NCBI RefSeq assembly: GCF_004193775.1
Contig: NC_041021.1
Coordinates: 33,801,718 to 33,865,717, forward strand
Origin: Glycine soja
Lineage: Eukaryota > Streptophyta > Magnoliopsida > Fabales > Fabaceae
Direction: 5' to 3'
DNA length: 64,000 nucleotides
Shown: one piece after another, positions 10,343 to 22,443 of the stretch
How positions within the stretch are numbered: position 1 is the stretch's first letter
Layout: each line of letters starts with the position of its first letter
Translations under genes and position numbers: made by a program
The notes under the pieces: generated by a model
What the model was told of the DNA's origin: nothing
Seen by the model: only the letters and a program-made list of their open reading frames with translations
The model's database searches: none

Positions 10343-13300
10343 TGTAACACCCTCTACCCTCACAAATAACGAATACAAGGAAATAAAATCATGCGGAATT
10401 TTTATTTTATTTTAAACATATTGACTTTAAATTGATTTCCAAAGATAAAGGGTTCACATTCACTTAATGAAAACATAGTAGAAATTGTTTGAATAAAAAC
10501 AACAAAGTTATCCCGGCTCAAAACAAGGTCGTCCATACTGAATGAATAATAAAAAAAACTAAAAAAGAAACGTAACACAACTATATCGTTTACGAAAAAT
10601 ATATCATGCGAAGAAAATCCTATGCCCCAATGTCACACTTATCAGAGCATGTCTCTATCACAGACTAAGTCTCTCTGGCTCTAACATGGGATTCATCATA
10701 TGATGGCTCACCTGAACAAATGGCAATCAGCCCAAACACAAACACACACCAGGAATGAGTTATCACATTCATATATAATAAAATGTTAGAGCATGTGAAA
10801 CATATAATACTTACAACTGAATTTATATAATTAACACCATTTCAACAAAATCACACATATTATGCACATCCATTCAAGTTCATCCACTCCAGAAAATAAC
10901 ATCAAACCATAATTATTAATCCAATGAAAGTCAAACACATGCGTTATACAACAAATACTTTGGACGCAAGCCTACATGCAATGTGGTACCATTTTTTAGT
11001 GAAAAATCTCATCGGGCGCCTAGGAGTACATGACAGGACATGCCTCACAATGGGCAAGTCAGGTCACTCTCACTAAGTGAAATCATAGGGAGACCAGTCA
11101 GGGTTACGCTGTTTTGCGAGAATGCTCCAACCATGTGGGATCGGCACAGGCTTACAGGAGCACTCAAATCGGATGACCCACAAGGCCTACACTCCGAAGA
11201 GTCCGTCAGGGCCTCTCCCTCCTGATTCAGGTCCAACCCAAAAAAAACATTTGAACACACAGACTCTACCTATGAATTATGCAATGCACACAACTACTCA
11301 ATTGTTTTCAAAATCTCGATTGTATATATTTTAAAAAATATATATTTTAACTCAGCGCGCCTCAAGTGATTAACTCGTCGGGTTCCCACAGTGGATCCCA
11401 TCACAACTCATCGCGCATTAACTCGTCACCCTTAAAGGGTCTTACAGTTGTGTAATTACATAATTCATGGCTCACAACTCAAAACATACAACATCTCAAG
11501 AGTCATGTAATTCACAATCCATTACGTATCAATTGATTATCACTTACACATCATCTCAATCACATTTTCATAATAAAATAATTTATTGCATCTCATGCAC
11601 CCTACACATATGATTCAATAGTAACATTTATTTGACATAACAAAATATAAATTAAATCGAAATATATTAATTCAACAAAATAAAAAAAAAAACTTCTATA
11701 ACAATTAATCTATAAAGTCACAACAATAATCACTATGAAACAATAATATCTATAACCTTATTTTTATTTATTTATTTATTATTATTATTACACATCACAG
11801 TAAAAGTGTTTACTTGGAATACACTTAGGCAAAAATAAATAGAGTACTAAACCATTTTTTTTATACTTCCAAATGTTTCCTAATGCTCAAATATATTAAT
11901 TCAACAAAATAAAAATAATTATTATTAAGCAATAATTTTACATAATATTTAATTTATTATTATACAAATGTAACATATACAACTAAAAAGAAATAAACTA
12001 ATAATTTCACAACACTATTTAATTTATTTCTAAAAAGCAACAAAAAAATGGTTTACAACAGTATTTAATTTATAATATTAAACATATCAATTTGCACAAA
12101 AAAATAGCTTTCTTACATATGTATTTGATAGTTATAGTATAATATTTTTTTCTAAACAAAAACTTACTTTGTTATTAATTGTATTTGCTAAACAAATATT
12201 AAAACATGTAACTAACAAGAAAAAAAATACGTACTTGCCACTTCCAAAATAAAAACAAAAGACGTGGTTATAAAATCTGTTATGTATATGTAAATTTGTA
12301 AAGCGGAACCCGTAATTGTTGCACAGCCTTTGTGAAGTGATATTTACAACTACTAACACATATAATTACATAAAATAATATTTGAATAATATTAAAGCAG
12401 AAACCATGACTACTGCACAACTAACGATGAAGGAATATTTATAACATATTTAAACGGAAAGCATAACTATTGTACAACCATTTATAAACAATAATTGTAA
12501 TTACTAGCTTATATAACATATATAACTGAAAAGAAATAAAATAAAAATTTTATAATAATATTTAATTTATTCATGAAAAGAAAATAATTTCTATAACCTT
12601 ACTTTATTTGTTATTATTATTATTATTATAGAAATCTCAAACAGCAAAATTGTACCAAGAGGAATCATGTATAGGCACTTTCACTCAACAAGTCCAGGAC
12701 GGATGGTACAAGCGCCAATTAACAACAATCATACGCGTTAATGTTTAGTAATATATGTATCCACAAAAAAAAAAATCTGATTTCATTATAGGATTATATA
12801 TAATTCAAAATCAGTCATATACGCATCCGGCAAAGGTGGGTAAGCAATTCATATAATTCATATAATGTGCCTACATATATGATCATTATTATGTAATTTA
12901 AATTGAAATCAAAACATTGAAACAAGAAAATAATTCATACGAAATCAAAACTTGCAATATATGTAAATAAATCAAATTTGTAAAAAGTGAAATTCAGTCA
13001 CATGACAAGCATAAATTTGGGAAAATCAGTTAAGAAACAACACAAAATACCCAAAAATTGATCCTCTAGGGATCCCTATACATGTTCATTCTAATCCCCA
13101 AGCGTGAATAACTCATCCCTTACCTCGATGTAGTCCCTCAATCGTTCTCCATTAGCAATTGTGGCGTCTCTGGTACTCTCTAGAGCTCCTCCTCCAGTTG
13201 CTCTGTTAGGATTCTTGTGTGTCAGAAGAAGAGAAAGGGACATAAGTGTTTTGTAAAAGCTGCTCTAGGTTAACATTTGATTTATATAGTGGAAATTTAT

Positions 13301-13368
13301 GACCTAATTATATTATTTTATTTTATTTTTACTTATTTATTTATTTATTAAAAGTTACGGCTGTTATA
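10343..13368 (-). mobile_element. Large (3.0 kb) solo LTR nested in gypsy integrase
   Basis: The plus-strand text begins TGTAACACCC and ends GGCTGTTATA, an inverted terminal pattern, flanked by the perfect 5-bp duplication GACTT at 10338-10342 and 13369-13373. Orientation is minus: read that way there is a TATATAAATC promoter candidate near 13290, followed by transcribed-leader-like sequence, and a segment reading GGTAAGGGATGAG...GGGATCCCTAGAGGAT near 13125-13060. That segment resembles 62630-62700 at the window end, so both are probably LTRs of one family. No gag or pol lies inside, so it is a solo LTR. The terminal CA has decayed to TA at one end. Confidence 0.85.
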
Positions 13369-13373
13369 GACTT

Positions 13374-13701
13374 GATCTTGCCATGAAACAATTTGAGCCT
13401 TGAGTTGAATAACAGAACTTGTTGGTTTGGCTGGAAACTCTTCCTCACAAGCTTCTTTATCATGGTAAGCTTTCATCTTCTGCTTGTATTGTTTGGATGA
13501 CTCATAAAGGTTAAGCCTCATATCTTCCAATTCATGCAACTGCAACTTCCTCTTATCCCCAAACAAGGTCTCATCAAAATTCAAGAACTTAAGATCCTAA
13601 TAGGCTTTATGCTCCATTTCCACTAAAATATGACAAGCTTTCCCATACACCATTTAGAAAGGAGACAAACCAATTAGGGTCTTGAAGGCAGTTCGATAAG
13701 C
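13374..13701 (-). pseudogene. gypsy integrase C-terminal region (proximal part)
   Basis: The minus strand encodes LQLHELEDMRLNLYESSKQY followed by KQKMKAYHDKEA, the linker after the catalytic core that typically reads ELEE.R..AYE.....E..K..HD. A frameshift follows, after which the reading frame recovers the LFHGKIKS segment that abuts the solo LTR at 13368. The continuation is at 10337-10157. Confidence 0.8.
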
Positions 13702-14568
13702 CTATAGGGCATCATCCCATTTTGTAGCCCAATCCTTTCTTGAAGAAGCAATTTTCTTCTCAAGGATCTTCTTAAGTTCCATATTTGATGCCTCGGCTTG
13801 GCCATTGATTTGTGGGTGGTAGGGAGAATCTACTTTGTGTCTAACATTGTAAAGCCCCGAGACCTTTTGTAGTTGTATCTTGCAAAAGTGTGACCCACCA
13901 TCACTAATAAGCACTCTTAGAACTCTAAAATGGGAGAAGATATTCTTCTTGAAAAACTTGATGATTGTTTTGGCATCATTTTTTTGAGTGGCAACAACTT
14001 CCACCTATTTTGAGACATAATCAATAGCCACCAAAATATACTCATTGGCATATGATGAAGGTAGAGGTCCTACAAAGTCAATTTCCTAGCAATCGAACAC
14101 CTCTACCTCAAAAATATTCTACAAGGGCATCTCATGTCGCTTAGAAATGCCTCCAGTTCTTTGGCACTTGTCACATTGTTGCACATGCTCATGAGCATCC
14201 TTAAAAGTGAAAGGCTAAAAGAACCTAGACTATAACACTTTAGCAACAGTCCAATCTCCATTGTTATGTCCTTTATAGGGTGAATTGTGGCAATGCCATA
14301 ATATGCTCTTAGACTCCTCTTTGGTGACACACCTTCTCAATAGGTTATCTGTTCTAAGTTTATACAGGTTTGGGTCATCCCACACATAATAATGAGCATC
14401 ACGAAGGAACCTCTTCCTTTGGTGCCAATTGAGATCATCATGAATGACATTAGCTACTTTGAAATTTTCTATGTTGGAAAACCAAGGACGCTCGCTCACA
14501 GTCAACAATGATTCATCTGGAAATTCATCACGAATTTCCTTCTCCTTAAGGGTGACTTCTTCATTCAC
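13702..14568 (-). pseudogene. gypsy integrase, zinc-binding and catalytic core
   Basis: From 14568 leftwards there is an N-terminal zinc-binding region with YYVWDDPNLYKLRTDNLLRR, a WHCHNSPYKGH segment and, near 14160, an altered Cys pair (the H-H-C-C finger). The catalytic core follows: an Asp in ISDGGSHF and a Glu in NGQAEASNMELKK, with the expected spacing, at 13990-13740. Several stops and frame changes (for example near 14100-14030, where the first Asp region lies) break it. Integrase would join element cDNA to host DNA; this copy cannot be made intact. Confidence 0.82.
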
Positions 14569-14579
14569 CCATCTAGAAA

Positions 14580-14790
14580 ATGAGTGGGAGTCGCCACCAA
14601 CGTTTATTTAAGGAAAACGTTAGAAAAACCAAAAAAAGGTCTATGAATTTTGAAAATAAGGGTTCGAGAGTTGTTTAAGCATAGGGAAGATATTAGCATC
14701 CCATGCGCCCATCATAAGGGACAACATGACTTCAAAATTATTTTATTTTCCCAAGAACGGTGAATTGCTTTTATTATTTTATTATTTTTT

Positions 14791-14841
<51 letters not shown>

Positions 14842-15805
14842 CTTTTTGCGAGTCGACAAAGGTGTTGCCCTTGCTCCTACATATCCCCAGGTGCGATGAG
14901 GAAATCATACCTACGTAATTCTTTAAGTCTGAATGTTTGTGTGCTAAATTGATTTTATGTTTTTGAAAGATTTATTTTAATTGAGTTTTAAATTTTGAAA
15001 CGTGGAGAGAATCGTTAAGGCGTTGAACCTTGAAACGATCTCAATTGATATTTGATAAAAGGAGTTTGGTTGTCAATTGATTTCCTTTGTTTTTTTTTTG
15101 TTTATTAGTCTCTAGTCTTATAAAAGAAAAGAAAATGATTCCACGACATTGGTGGTCGACTAGAATTAAACCTTACAAATGAAATGAAATTACCAACGAT
15201 AAAGGGGAGAAGATGAATACATACATAATATCAGAGAGGACCCATACGGGTACATGGATTACATTCAACCCTTAGGAAAAGAAAAGGATGAAGAACTAAC
15301 CGGTTGTTGCACAGGGTACAAGGCTAGCAAGAGAAGCGACGTAGGGAAGGATCCTTGGTTCGATTTGACAGCGCCTCGGCTTCGCTTTTCTTCTTTTTCC
15401 TTCATCTCCCTTCATTTTTCTTCCTTTCTAAACCTTTTTGAACCCCTTGCCCCTTCCCCTGTATTGCTATTTATAGAAAAAACCATTTAGGGCAAGGGCA
15501 GCTCACCCAGGCGAGCTGGTTGCTTCATCTTGAAGGTATCAACTCGCCCAGGTGAGCTGGTTGCTTAAGGTTGAAGGTATTTCTTGACCCAGGCAAGCTA
15601 GGGTCCAGAAAATTTCAGAAAATGACCATTTTTCCCCCTTATAGTGACTTTTGTTTTCGGAACTGACAAACAACCATTAAAGCCATGCGTGACTCTTTGG
15701 CCTTGCACTATAATTGGTGCTAAAAACCGTAATTTGACTAGCAATGATCAAAACATCATATCCAAATGATAAAACATTGTACGCGAATGAAATTAAGGTC
15801 TGACA
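14580..15805 (-). mobile_element. LTR insertion between RNase H and integrase of the gypsy element
   Basis: Read on the minus strand this begins TGTCAGACCTTAATTTC at 15805, has a TATA box CTATAAATAGC at about 15467-15477, and ends near 14580 with GGTGGCGACTCCCACTCA. Host gypsy coding sequence is continuous across it: the frame ends in NLVVDH on one side and restarts in SRWVNEEV on the other. Repeats of CTCGCCCAGGYGAGCTGG lie at 15500-15600. The TGGCGACTCC piece resembles a primer-binding region, so it may be an LTR plus a few internal bases. No clean target duplication was read, and the left boundary is approximate. Confidence 0.65.
14796..14839. repeat. (TA)n microsatellite
   Basis: An uninterrupted run of about 22 TA units inside the nested LTR at 14580-15805. 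It is likely to vary in length between individuals. Confidence 0.95.
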
Positions 15806-17185
15806 GTGATCAACTACTAGATTTTCACAACCCTTCTTGTCCTTGATTTCAATGTCAAACTCTTAGAGCAAGAGCGCCCATCTAATTAACCTTGGCTTGG
15901 AGTCAGCTTTAGTCAAAAGGTATTTAATAGCAACATGGTCTATGATGATGGTGACCTTGAAGCCAATCAAGTATGATCTAAACTTTTTTAGAGCATCACC
16001 AATGGCTAGCAATTCCTTCTCGGTGGTAGCATAATTTTGTTGTGCATCATTCAAGACCTTGCTAAAATAGTATATGGAATGAAATTCCTTATTTCTCCAT
16101 TGTCCTAGCACCGCTCCCACAACATAATTGGTAGAATCACACATAAGTTCAAAATCTTAACTTCAATTTGGGCCAACAATAATAGGAGCATAAATAAGCT
16201 TATCTTTAAGAGTGTGAAAAGCCACCAAACACTTCTCATCAAATTTGAAAACAACATCCTTGTTCAACAAATTACTCAATGGTCTTGCTATCTTGAAAAA
16301 TCTTTGATGAACCTCTGGTAGAACCCCACATGTCTAGTAAAGCTTTAGATGCCCTTCACGTTGATAGAAGGAGGTAATTTCTCAATGACATCAATTTTGG
16401 TCTTATCAACTTCAATCCATCTTGATGAGATCTTATGACCCAAGCCAATCCCCTCTTGGACCATGAAATGACATTTTTCCCAATTTAGCACAAGGTTGGT
16501 TTCTACACACCATGTCAACACCAATTCAAGATTGGACAAGCAATGCTTGAAGGATGAACCAAACACCAAAAAATCATCCATGAAGACCTCAATGCATTTT
16601 TCTGCAAGATTAGCAAAAATGGCTAGCATGCATCTTTGAAAGGTGGCAGGGGCATTACACAACCCAAATGGCATCCTTCTATAAGCAAAGACACTGAATG
16701 GGCATGTGAAGGCAGTCTTCTATTGGTCTTTAGGATCCACCACTATTTGATTATACCCTGAGTAGCCATCCAAGAAACAATAATATTTGGTCCATGAATG
16801 GAAGAGGAAATTGATCCTTCCGTGTGGCATCATTGAGCTTGCGGTAATTGATGCACATCCTTCAGTCGATGATGGTTCTCATAGGAATGAGATCATTCTT
16901 ATCATTATGGATTATCGTCATGCCACCCTTCTTTAGGACTACTTGCACCAGACATACCCAAGCACTATCCGAGATAGAATAAATTAACCCAACTTCAAGA
17001 AACTTGAGAACTTCTTCTCGCACTTCTTGCTTCATAGTCGGGTTAAGTCTCCTTTGAGGTTGCCTCACCAGTCTATAATCCTCCTCCATCATGATCTTGT
17101 GCATGCAATATGATGGATTAATCCCCTTAAGGTCAAAGATATGACATTCAATTTCCTCTTTATGCTTCTTGAGCAATTCCACCAA
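15806..17185 (-). pseudogene. gypsy reverse transcriptase and RNase H
   Basis: From 17185 leftwards the N-terminal RT part reads DLKGINPSYCMHKIMMEE and EVLKFLEVGLIYSISDS, then MPFGLCNAPATFQRCM, then the catalytic box VFMDDFLVFG at about 16600-16570. RNase H follows with [35 protein letters not shown] and [20 protein letters not shown] (16144-15880). RT copies the element RNA and RNase H removes it. Stops near 16150, 16340 and 16720 and missing stretches show decay. The FMDD box and the CMHKI segment suit the Athila/Tat branch. Confidence 0.85.
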
Positions 17186-17199
17186 TTTGGCTTCTTCCT

Positions 17200-18529
17200 T
17201 TGGAGATAAAGCATTGCTAATGACTACTAATTTTTTATCATCCTTTTCTAGAAAAAAACATACTTAAGGTGAGGCAGTAAAACCTTTAACTCCACCTTAG
17301 TTTTGTGTACAAGAACATTTTTTTCAGCTTCTCATAAGCATCTTCCCCCAGAAGAATTTCTTTCAATTTGTCAAGGTCTTCCAAGCATGCTTTGAGATCT
17401 TTTCCTTATTCGTGAGGCACTCAATGGAATTCACTATAGCTTTTTCAAGAGGGGAATGCACAGTGAATTGCTGCATAACATTTTCTACTTCATGTTCAAT
17501 AGCCTTCACATTAAAGCAATTTCTTTCATCACTTGGATGCTTCATTGCCTTGAAGAGATTGAAGGTCACTTTTTGGTCTTCGACACTCATCTCAAGATTA
17601 CCATTCCCCATGTCAACAACATATTTAGCGGTGAGCATAAATGGTCATCCTAAGATCAAAGGCATATCTGAATCTTCTTCTATATCCATGATGATGAAAT
17701 CCAATGGGCATATGAAATGTCAGACTTTTAGAAGAACATCTTCAACAACACTATAGGGTATTGTGATAGAGTGATCTGCTAGTTGCAAAGTCATCGGTGT
17801 TGGCATGATTTCTAAGTTTCCAATTCTCCGACATATCGAAATAGGCATCAAATTGATACTTGCCCCTAAATCAATAAGAGCTTTCCCTACAAACACCGCC
17901 CTAATTGAGCAAGGAATGGTCACACTTTCGGGGGCTTTGAATGTTTGTTAGGCAAATTTTTTTGAATCACAACACTACAATTGTCTTCCACTACTATGCT
18001 CTCATTTTTGATGTATTTTCCTTTCTTGGTGAGGAGGTCTTTTAAGAACTTTGTGTACATTGGCATATGTTGAAGAGTTTCACCAAAAGGAATGGTGATC
18101 TTCAACTTCTAGAAAATATCATGAAACCTTGCAAAATGATGCTCATTCTCCTTCTTCGATGGCACCAAAAGATAGGGAACATCCTTGGTAGGGCCTCTAG
18201 GTGTTCCCTTCTTTGCTTCTCTCGTTATTTGACTCTAGGTCTTAAAAGCTAAGACCTCATCAACTCTCTCCTTAAAACTATTTCTCTTTTTCTTTGCTTT
18301 TCTCATTTTTTTTCTACATTTTCAACACTCATTTTTTTTTCTCTTTATTCTTAGCCACTTCTCGCTCTCCTACACCTTCCTTATCATCACTTACATCTTC
18401 TACTACACCCTCCATTAACTCATCACCAACAAGGCCCTCTGTAATTTTGCTTCTTGTAAGTATCACTTCACATTCCTGATGGAAGCTTGCTTGAGAAGCT
18501 TCTACTGAGGCTGGATCTTTGAGCTTCAC
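17200..18529 (-). pseudogene. gypsy gag C-terminus and aspartic protease
   Basis: The right part (18529-17950) contains gag C-terminal segments VILTRSKITEGL and MKITIPFGETLQHMPMYTKF, LKDLLTKKGKYIKN. The protease lies at 17923-17720 with LIDLGASINLMPISICRRIG, where D-L-G-A replaces the more common D-S/T-G active site, a substitution typical of this branch. A linker toward RT at 17638-17363 (FNLFKAMKHPSDERNCFNV) follows. The N-terminal half of gag is absent, replaced at about 18530 by LTR-like sequence of another element. Confidence 0.78.
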
Positions 18530-18530
18530 T

Positions 18531-19016
18531 AAGGTCCTTCAATGGTGATTTTCAACCATAGAGTTGTAGCAAAAGATAAAGGAGAAAAGGGGAGAGGAGG
18601 CGCCATCCACTAGGGAATAAGTCTTGGAAGAAGAAGCTTCACCACCAAGAAAGTGTCTAAGATAAGAAGCTTAGAGAGGAAGCTTCAACGGAGGAATAGA
18701 ATTGAGTGAGAGAAGTGGCATGGAAAATTGAAGGAAAAAATGGGGGAGGTGGTTGCCGCCCAACTCGCCCAGGCGAGCTTGGTAGCTTCCACCTGAAGTA
18801 ACCTCCCTCCAGAATATTCCAGATGGGCCCAGAGTTAGGTACACCCCCCTAAACTGATCAGTTCACCCCTCATTTTGTGTTTTTTGGCTGATTTCCTTCC
18901 AAAATGTAGAGAAACTTTATGGATTATGCGGCGATGAGTGTTAAGCATCTCAATTTGGTCAACAAAGGTCCGCATGTTGACAAACAATTGTCTCCGGACA
19001 AAATTAGGGTATGACA
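18531..19016 (-). mobile_element. LTR fragment starting TGTCATACCC
   Basis: On the minus strand, sequence beginning TGTCATACCCTAATTTTGTC at 19016 runs leftwards and includes an AGCTCGCCTGGGCGAG palindrome near 18770, like the CTCGCCCAGG repeats of the LTR at 14580-15805. The start is sharp where it meets the LTR fragment at 19017. The left limit is approximate because it merges with the gag remnant near 18530. No target duplication was found. Confidence 0.55.
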
Positions 19017-20937
19017 ATGCCCAATTAAAATAATGCACACAACATTTACAATTGCATGGGGTTCACACTTCTTGAGTCTTTCAATCGTTCAAAACAGAGC
19101 GCAAATGCATATATCAATAATTAAACTCAGCAACCTAACACTTGGTAAAAAAAACTTATCACAACAATGCACAATGCACCAAAACCCTAAGCCCTAGAAA
19201 ACAAAAAAAAAATCAACACTCGATGAAATTTAGCTAAACATTTTCTACACATAAACTTTTTACATACACTTGAAGACAAATTTCTAGCTTTCTAACAAGG
19301 TATCCCAATTCATTAGAAAAAATATACATAAAATCCTAAAAATTCCACAAGACAGTAAGACATAGAGGTTTCCAGTTTTGACACAGTTCAATGATGTGCA
19401 ATATTCTCCTTCTTTGCAAGACCAAATTTAATGGTAATTTTTCCGGTTTAAAGCTAACAAGAATATATGTCTAACAAGGTAAAAATTGTACCAAAATTAA
19501 ATCCCTACAATTACCATTAAATTTTTGTTTCAGTCCCTTTTATCATACTTCGAAAATAGTTCTTACAGCAACCATTCTATTTTGCTTTGCCCTTTAAAAT
19601 TTGAAGGTATAATTTTTCTAATATACATGGTTAAAAATATTTTTCTCTCTAGTTTAAAGAGATGTAAACACCTTTTCAGGATGATAGCCACAAAAGTACG
19701 TGACTTCAAAAAATCACACTCAGCCAGACTTAAAATGTACAACAAAACAATCTCCTTGCAAGTCACAGATGAGACTTAATTTGACCTCATCTCAGTGGGC
19801 TCCAACAAAGAAGTTGTTGCATTTTTTTTGTCTAGTTTTAAAAAAATACCAGTTTCATAAAACACCAATTGGTAGATTTTGCAAAAAGTTCAAAATGTTG
19901 AGACTAGCCAAAGAACCCAAATTTTTGGCTAATCTCACTACCATTGTGGCTTACAATTTTGAATTCTAAAATTTTACAAAAATTTTGGAAAAAATTGGGC
20001 AAAGTATGCTTTGTATTTGGAGTTATCCCAAAGAAAAATCAAGCAAAAAGAAGAATAAAAATTGTGCATGCAATCAATTTCAAGACAGATTCACAACCAA
20101 AAGCAATTTTCTCTACGAATCCTTTTTTCTCTTCAAATAAAATTTTGTGCAAAGAAAGTAAGTGGAGGTTCATTACTACTATGGTCACCTCCTCCCAAAG
20201 GTAACCATGTGGTTGAATTCGCACAAAAAGCTCTTCCTTTCGTAGGGTAAGCTCTACACGAAAATGGAGAGGAAAGATGAGGGAAGACGAGCCTTCTCTT
20301 GAGCTCTAGCATTTAGTACCACAAGCAATGAGATGAAACAAAATTCCTTCCTCCTTAGACTCCAAAGCTCATGGCCACACAACACAATAGTGGAGGAAAA
20401 TGAATTTCTTTGTCTTAGGTGGGTGTGGGTGAAGAGTGAGTGAAATAGAAAAAGAGAGAGAGAGAGAGAGAGAAAGAAAGAAAGAAAGTTTGAGAGTGTT
20501 TCATAAGTCACAAAGGAAATTTAAAAGTGGGTTGTGTCTAGGGGAAAAGGTTAGTAGAACTCCACATGTCCACTCATGGGTGACATGTGTTCAAGTAGGT
20601 GTCAACAATGTAACTTTACACTGTGTAATTACACTGCAGTGCGATTAAGTTTTATAAAACTTTAACTACAAGAATAAAATCTATACCAATTGATAAATTA
20701 TAATTTATCTATAAAAACTCATTTACAAATAAAATTTCTTGAGTATTAAATTGTAGAAGAAACTTAGAACTCAAGTAATTTAATTAAAGGTCAAACAAAA
20801 TAATTTAATCACACATTAGAATCATACATTTAAAATAACTATGCACACAATTAACTATTCAAGAAACACTCACAAACAATTACTCAAAAAGAATTAAATA
20901 TCTGCACATAACTGAGTTGTAATTTTTAGGGTGCTAC
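19017..20937 (-). mobile_element. Truncated LTR starting TGTAGCACCC
   Basis: The right end on the plus strand is GGGTGCTACA, so the minus strand starts TGTAGCACCC, sharply adjoining the LINE at 20938. A TATAAAACTT candidate lies about 280 bases in, near 20650, followed by pyrimidine-rich leader sequence near 20460. The far end is cut at 19016 by another LTR. No partner LTR or matching duplication (GATTT expected on the minus strand) was seen at the far side, so it is a remnant. Confidence 0.6.
20451..20488. repeat. (GA)n/(GAAA)n microsatellite
   Basis: A run of GA dinucleotides grading into AAAG units in the LTR fragment at 19017-20937; on its transcribed minus strand this is a CT-rich leader, common downstream of plant promoters. 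Confidence 0.85.
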
Positions 20938-21579
20938 AAAATCAAATCAAGATTCCATTTGTCCTCCCTACAAACATAACTAATCATAAGGAATTGGCCA
21001 TATAAGTGAAAATAGGGAAATACTGAAGACAACTTCTTTCCATCTAATCAAGTTGAGGGCCAAAAGTTACTAGTCCTATTACCAATTATTAAGGAAAACC
21101 CATCCTTCAACTAATCATATGCATTTAGAAGTGAGTTCCAAGAGAAGGACCCAATCTTTTTAAATTGCAAGTCAACATCAACACCATGGTTTTTATGATT
21201 AACAATATGAACCCATAACTTGTTACTATTTTGAAAAACACCTACACTGATTTCCCTAAAAAATAGAATTTTGGTCTTTAGATCTTCTCACTTCTAGCCC
21301 TCCCCAACTCTTCGGCTTGGCTATAGTCTCCCACTTGGCAAGATGGAAAGTATTATTGACATTCACACTCCAAATGAACTTGCGATTAATGGCATCTAAT
21401 CTCTTACAAACTTGTTGAGGAATTCACTGAACTTGCATGGTGTAAATAAGGGTTGTAGACAACACAAAATTGGCCAAAGTGATTCTTACAAGTCTATTTA
21501 AATTCAATGGTAACTAATGGGTGTCTCTTCCAGGGATAGAGTGATTTCATTAGTCTCTCAAATACTCTTGCTCATATCA

Positions 21580-22018
21580 AATCATTTAACTGCACTTATT
21601 AAAGGATTAAGAGTGGCGTTAAGTATTTTAGCTTCTATCACTTGAGGGATCAAGGTTAGAAGATTATTGTGAGTTAATATGACATTGGAGCTTCATTAAG
21701 TAGGGAAAAACCCTTTATTCTTGTTGAGATGTTGGTTTGGTATCACCATTATCCCTAACTATTCCATTTAATTGATGTTTGCAACCTTTGCATTCTATGT
21801 ATTCATATAATTACTCATGTGAAAATTTGTCCTATTTTTACATTGTTCCTAGTTCATAGACTTTAAATTTTGCACTTATTCCTTTAAACAAATTATTCCA
21901 TTTGCTTAGAACTTTACACAAATTGTTTAACACAAACTTAGTCTTTGTGGACACGACACTCGATCTAATCGTTTATTTACTACTTGTGTGATTTGGTTCA
22001 CTTGCCAATCGAGTCAAC
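21580..22018 (+). mobile_element. LTR/leader fragment within the LINE
   Basis: LINE coding sequence stops at about 21580 and resumes at about 22019. The sequence between ends GGACACGACACTCGATC... CTACTTGTGTGATTTGGTTCACTTGCC...GAGTCAACA, which I recognise as the end of an Athila-like LTR or leader reading on the plus strand. About 75 LINE residues also appear to be missing, so insertion was accompanied by deletion or the boundaries have decayed. No duplication was read. Confidence 0.5.
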
Positions 22019-22443
22019 ACTCACCTTGGAAGGTTTTGTTATTAAGAAGAGAAACACATCATCTACGAAGAACAAACGAGAAAGGCTTGGCCCACCTCTA
22101 GACAAAAAAATAAGAGCTCAATCACCATTCACCACAACTACATTGATCTTATCCCCTAATATTTCCATACAGAGAATAAATAGATATGGGGAAAGAGGAT
22201 CCCCTTGCCTCAAACCTCACTTTGGAAAGAAAGTCGGAGATCTACTCCCATTCCAGAGAATACACATAGAGGTAGTAGATGAGACAAACATCATAATCAA
22301 CTTAACCACATTATCTAGGAACCCATGGTCAATGAGAAATTGTTGTAGATAGAGCCACTCAACTTTGTCATAAGTCTTCTCTTGATCAATTTTGAAAACA
22401 ACATCACTTTTTTTCCTCTTATACCTAGACAAGTTATTAATCA

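Larger units (their letters stand above)
9910..18530 (-). mobile_element. Athila/Tat-like Ty3/gypsy element, decayed, with nested LTRs
   Basis: Reading right to left on the minus strand, the domain order is gag C-terminus, protease, reverse transcriptase, RNase H, integrase, which is the Ty3/gypsy order. The protease motif DLGASINLMP and the RT stretch DLKGINPSYCMHKI are characteristic of the Athila/Tat branch. After the pol end there is the sequence complementary to GGGTTGCCTCCCAG (about 10103), a landmark I recall following pol in related plant elements. Two LTR insertions interrupt it (10343-13368 inside the integrase C-terminus and about 14580-15805 between RNase H and integrase). No paired LTRs of its own were identified. 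Stops and frameshifts throughout show that it is dead. Confidence 0.85.

Noticed and set aside
11040..11334. Short overlapping frames on both strands within the 3-kb LTR
   Set aside because: They lie in a GC-richer patch of the solo LTR; no homology or start context supports translation.
14580..15805. Calling a perfect target duplication around the second LTR in the gypsy element
   Set aside because: The right flank gives GTGAT but the left flank reads AATGAG; no exact 5-bp pair could be read, so only the insertion itself is claimed.
9907..20942. Treating the whole gypsy nest as one insertion into the LINE with matching duplications
   Set aside because: AAATC at the right edge has no match at the left edge and about 170 LINE residues are missing, so a single clean insertion is not supported.
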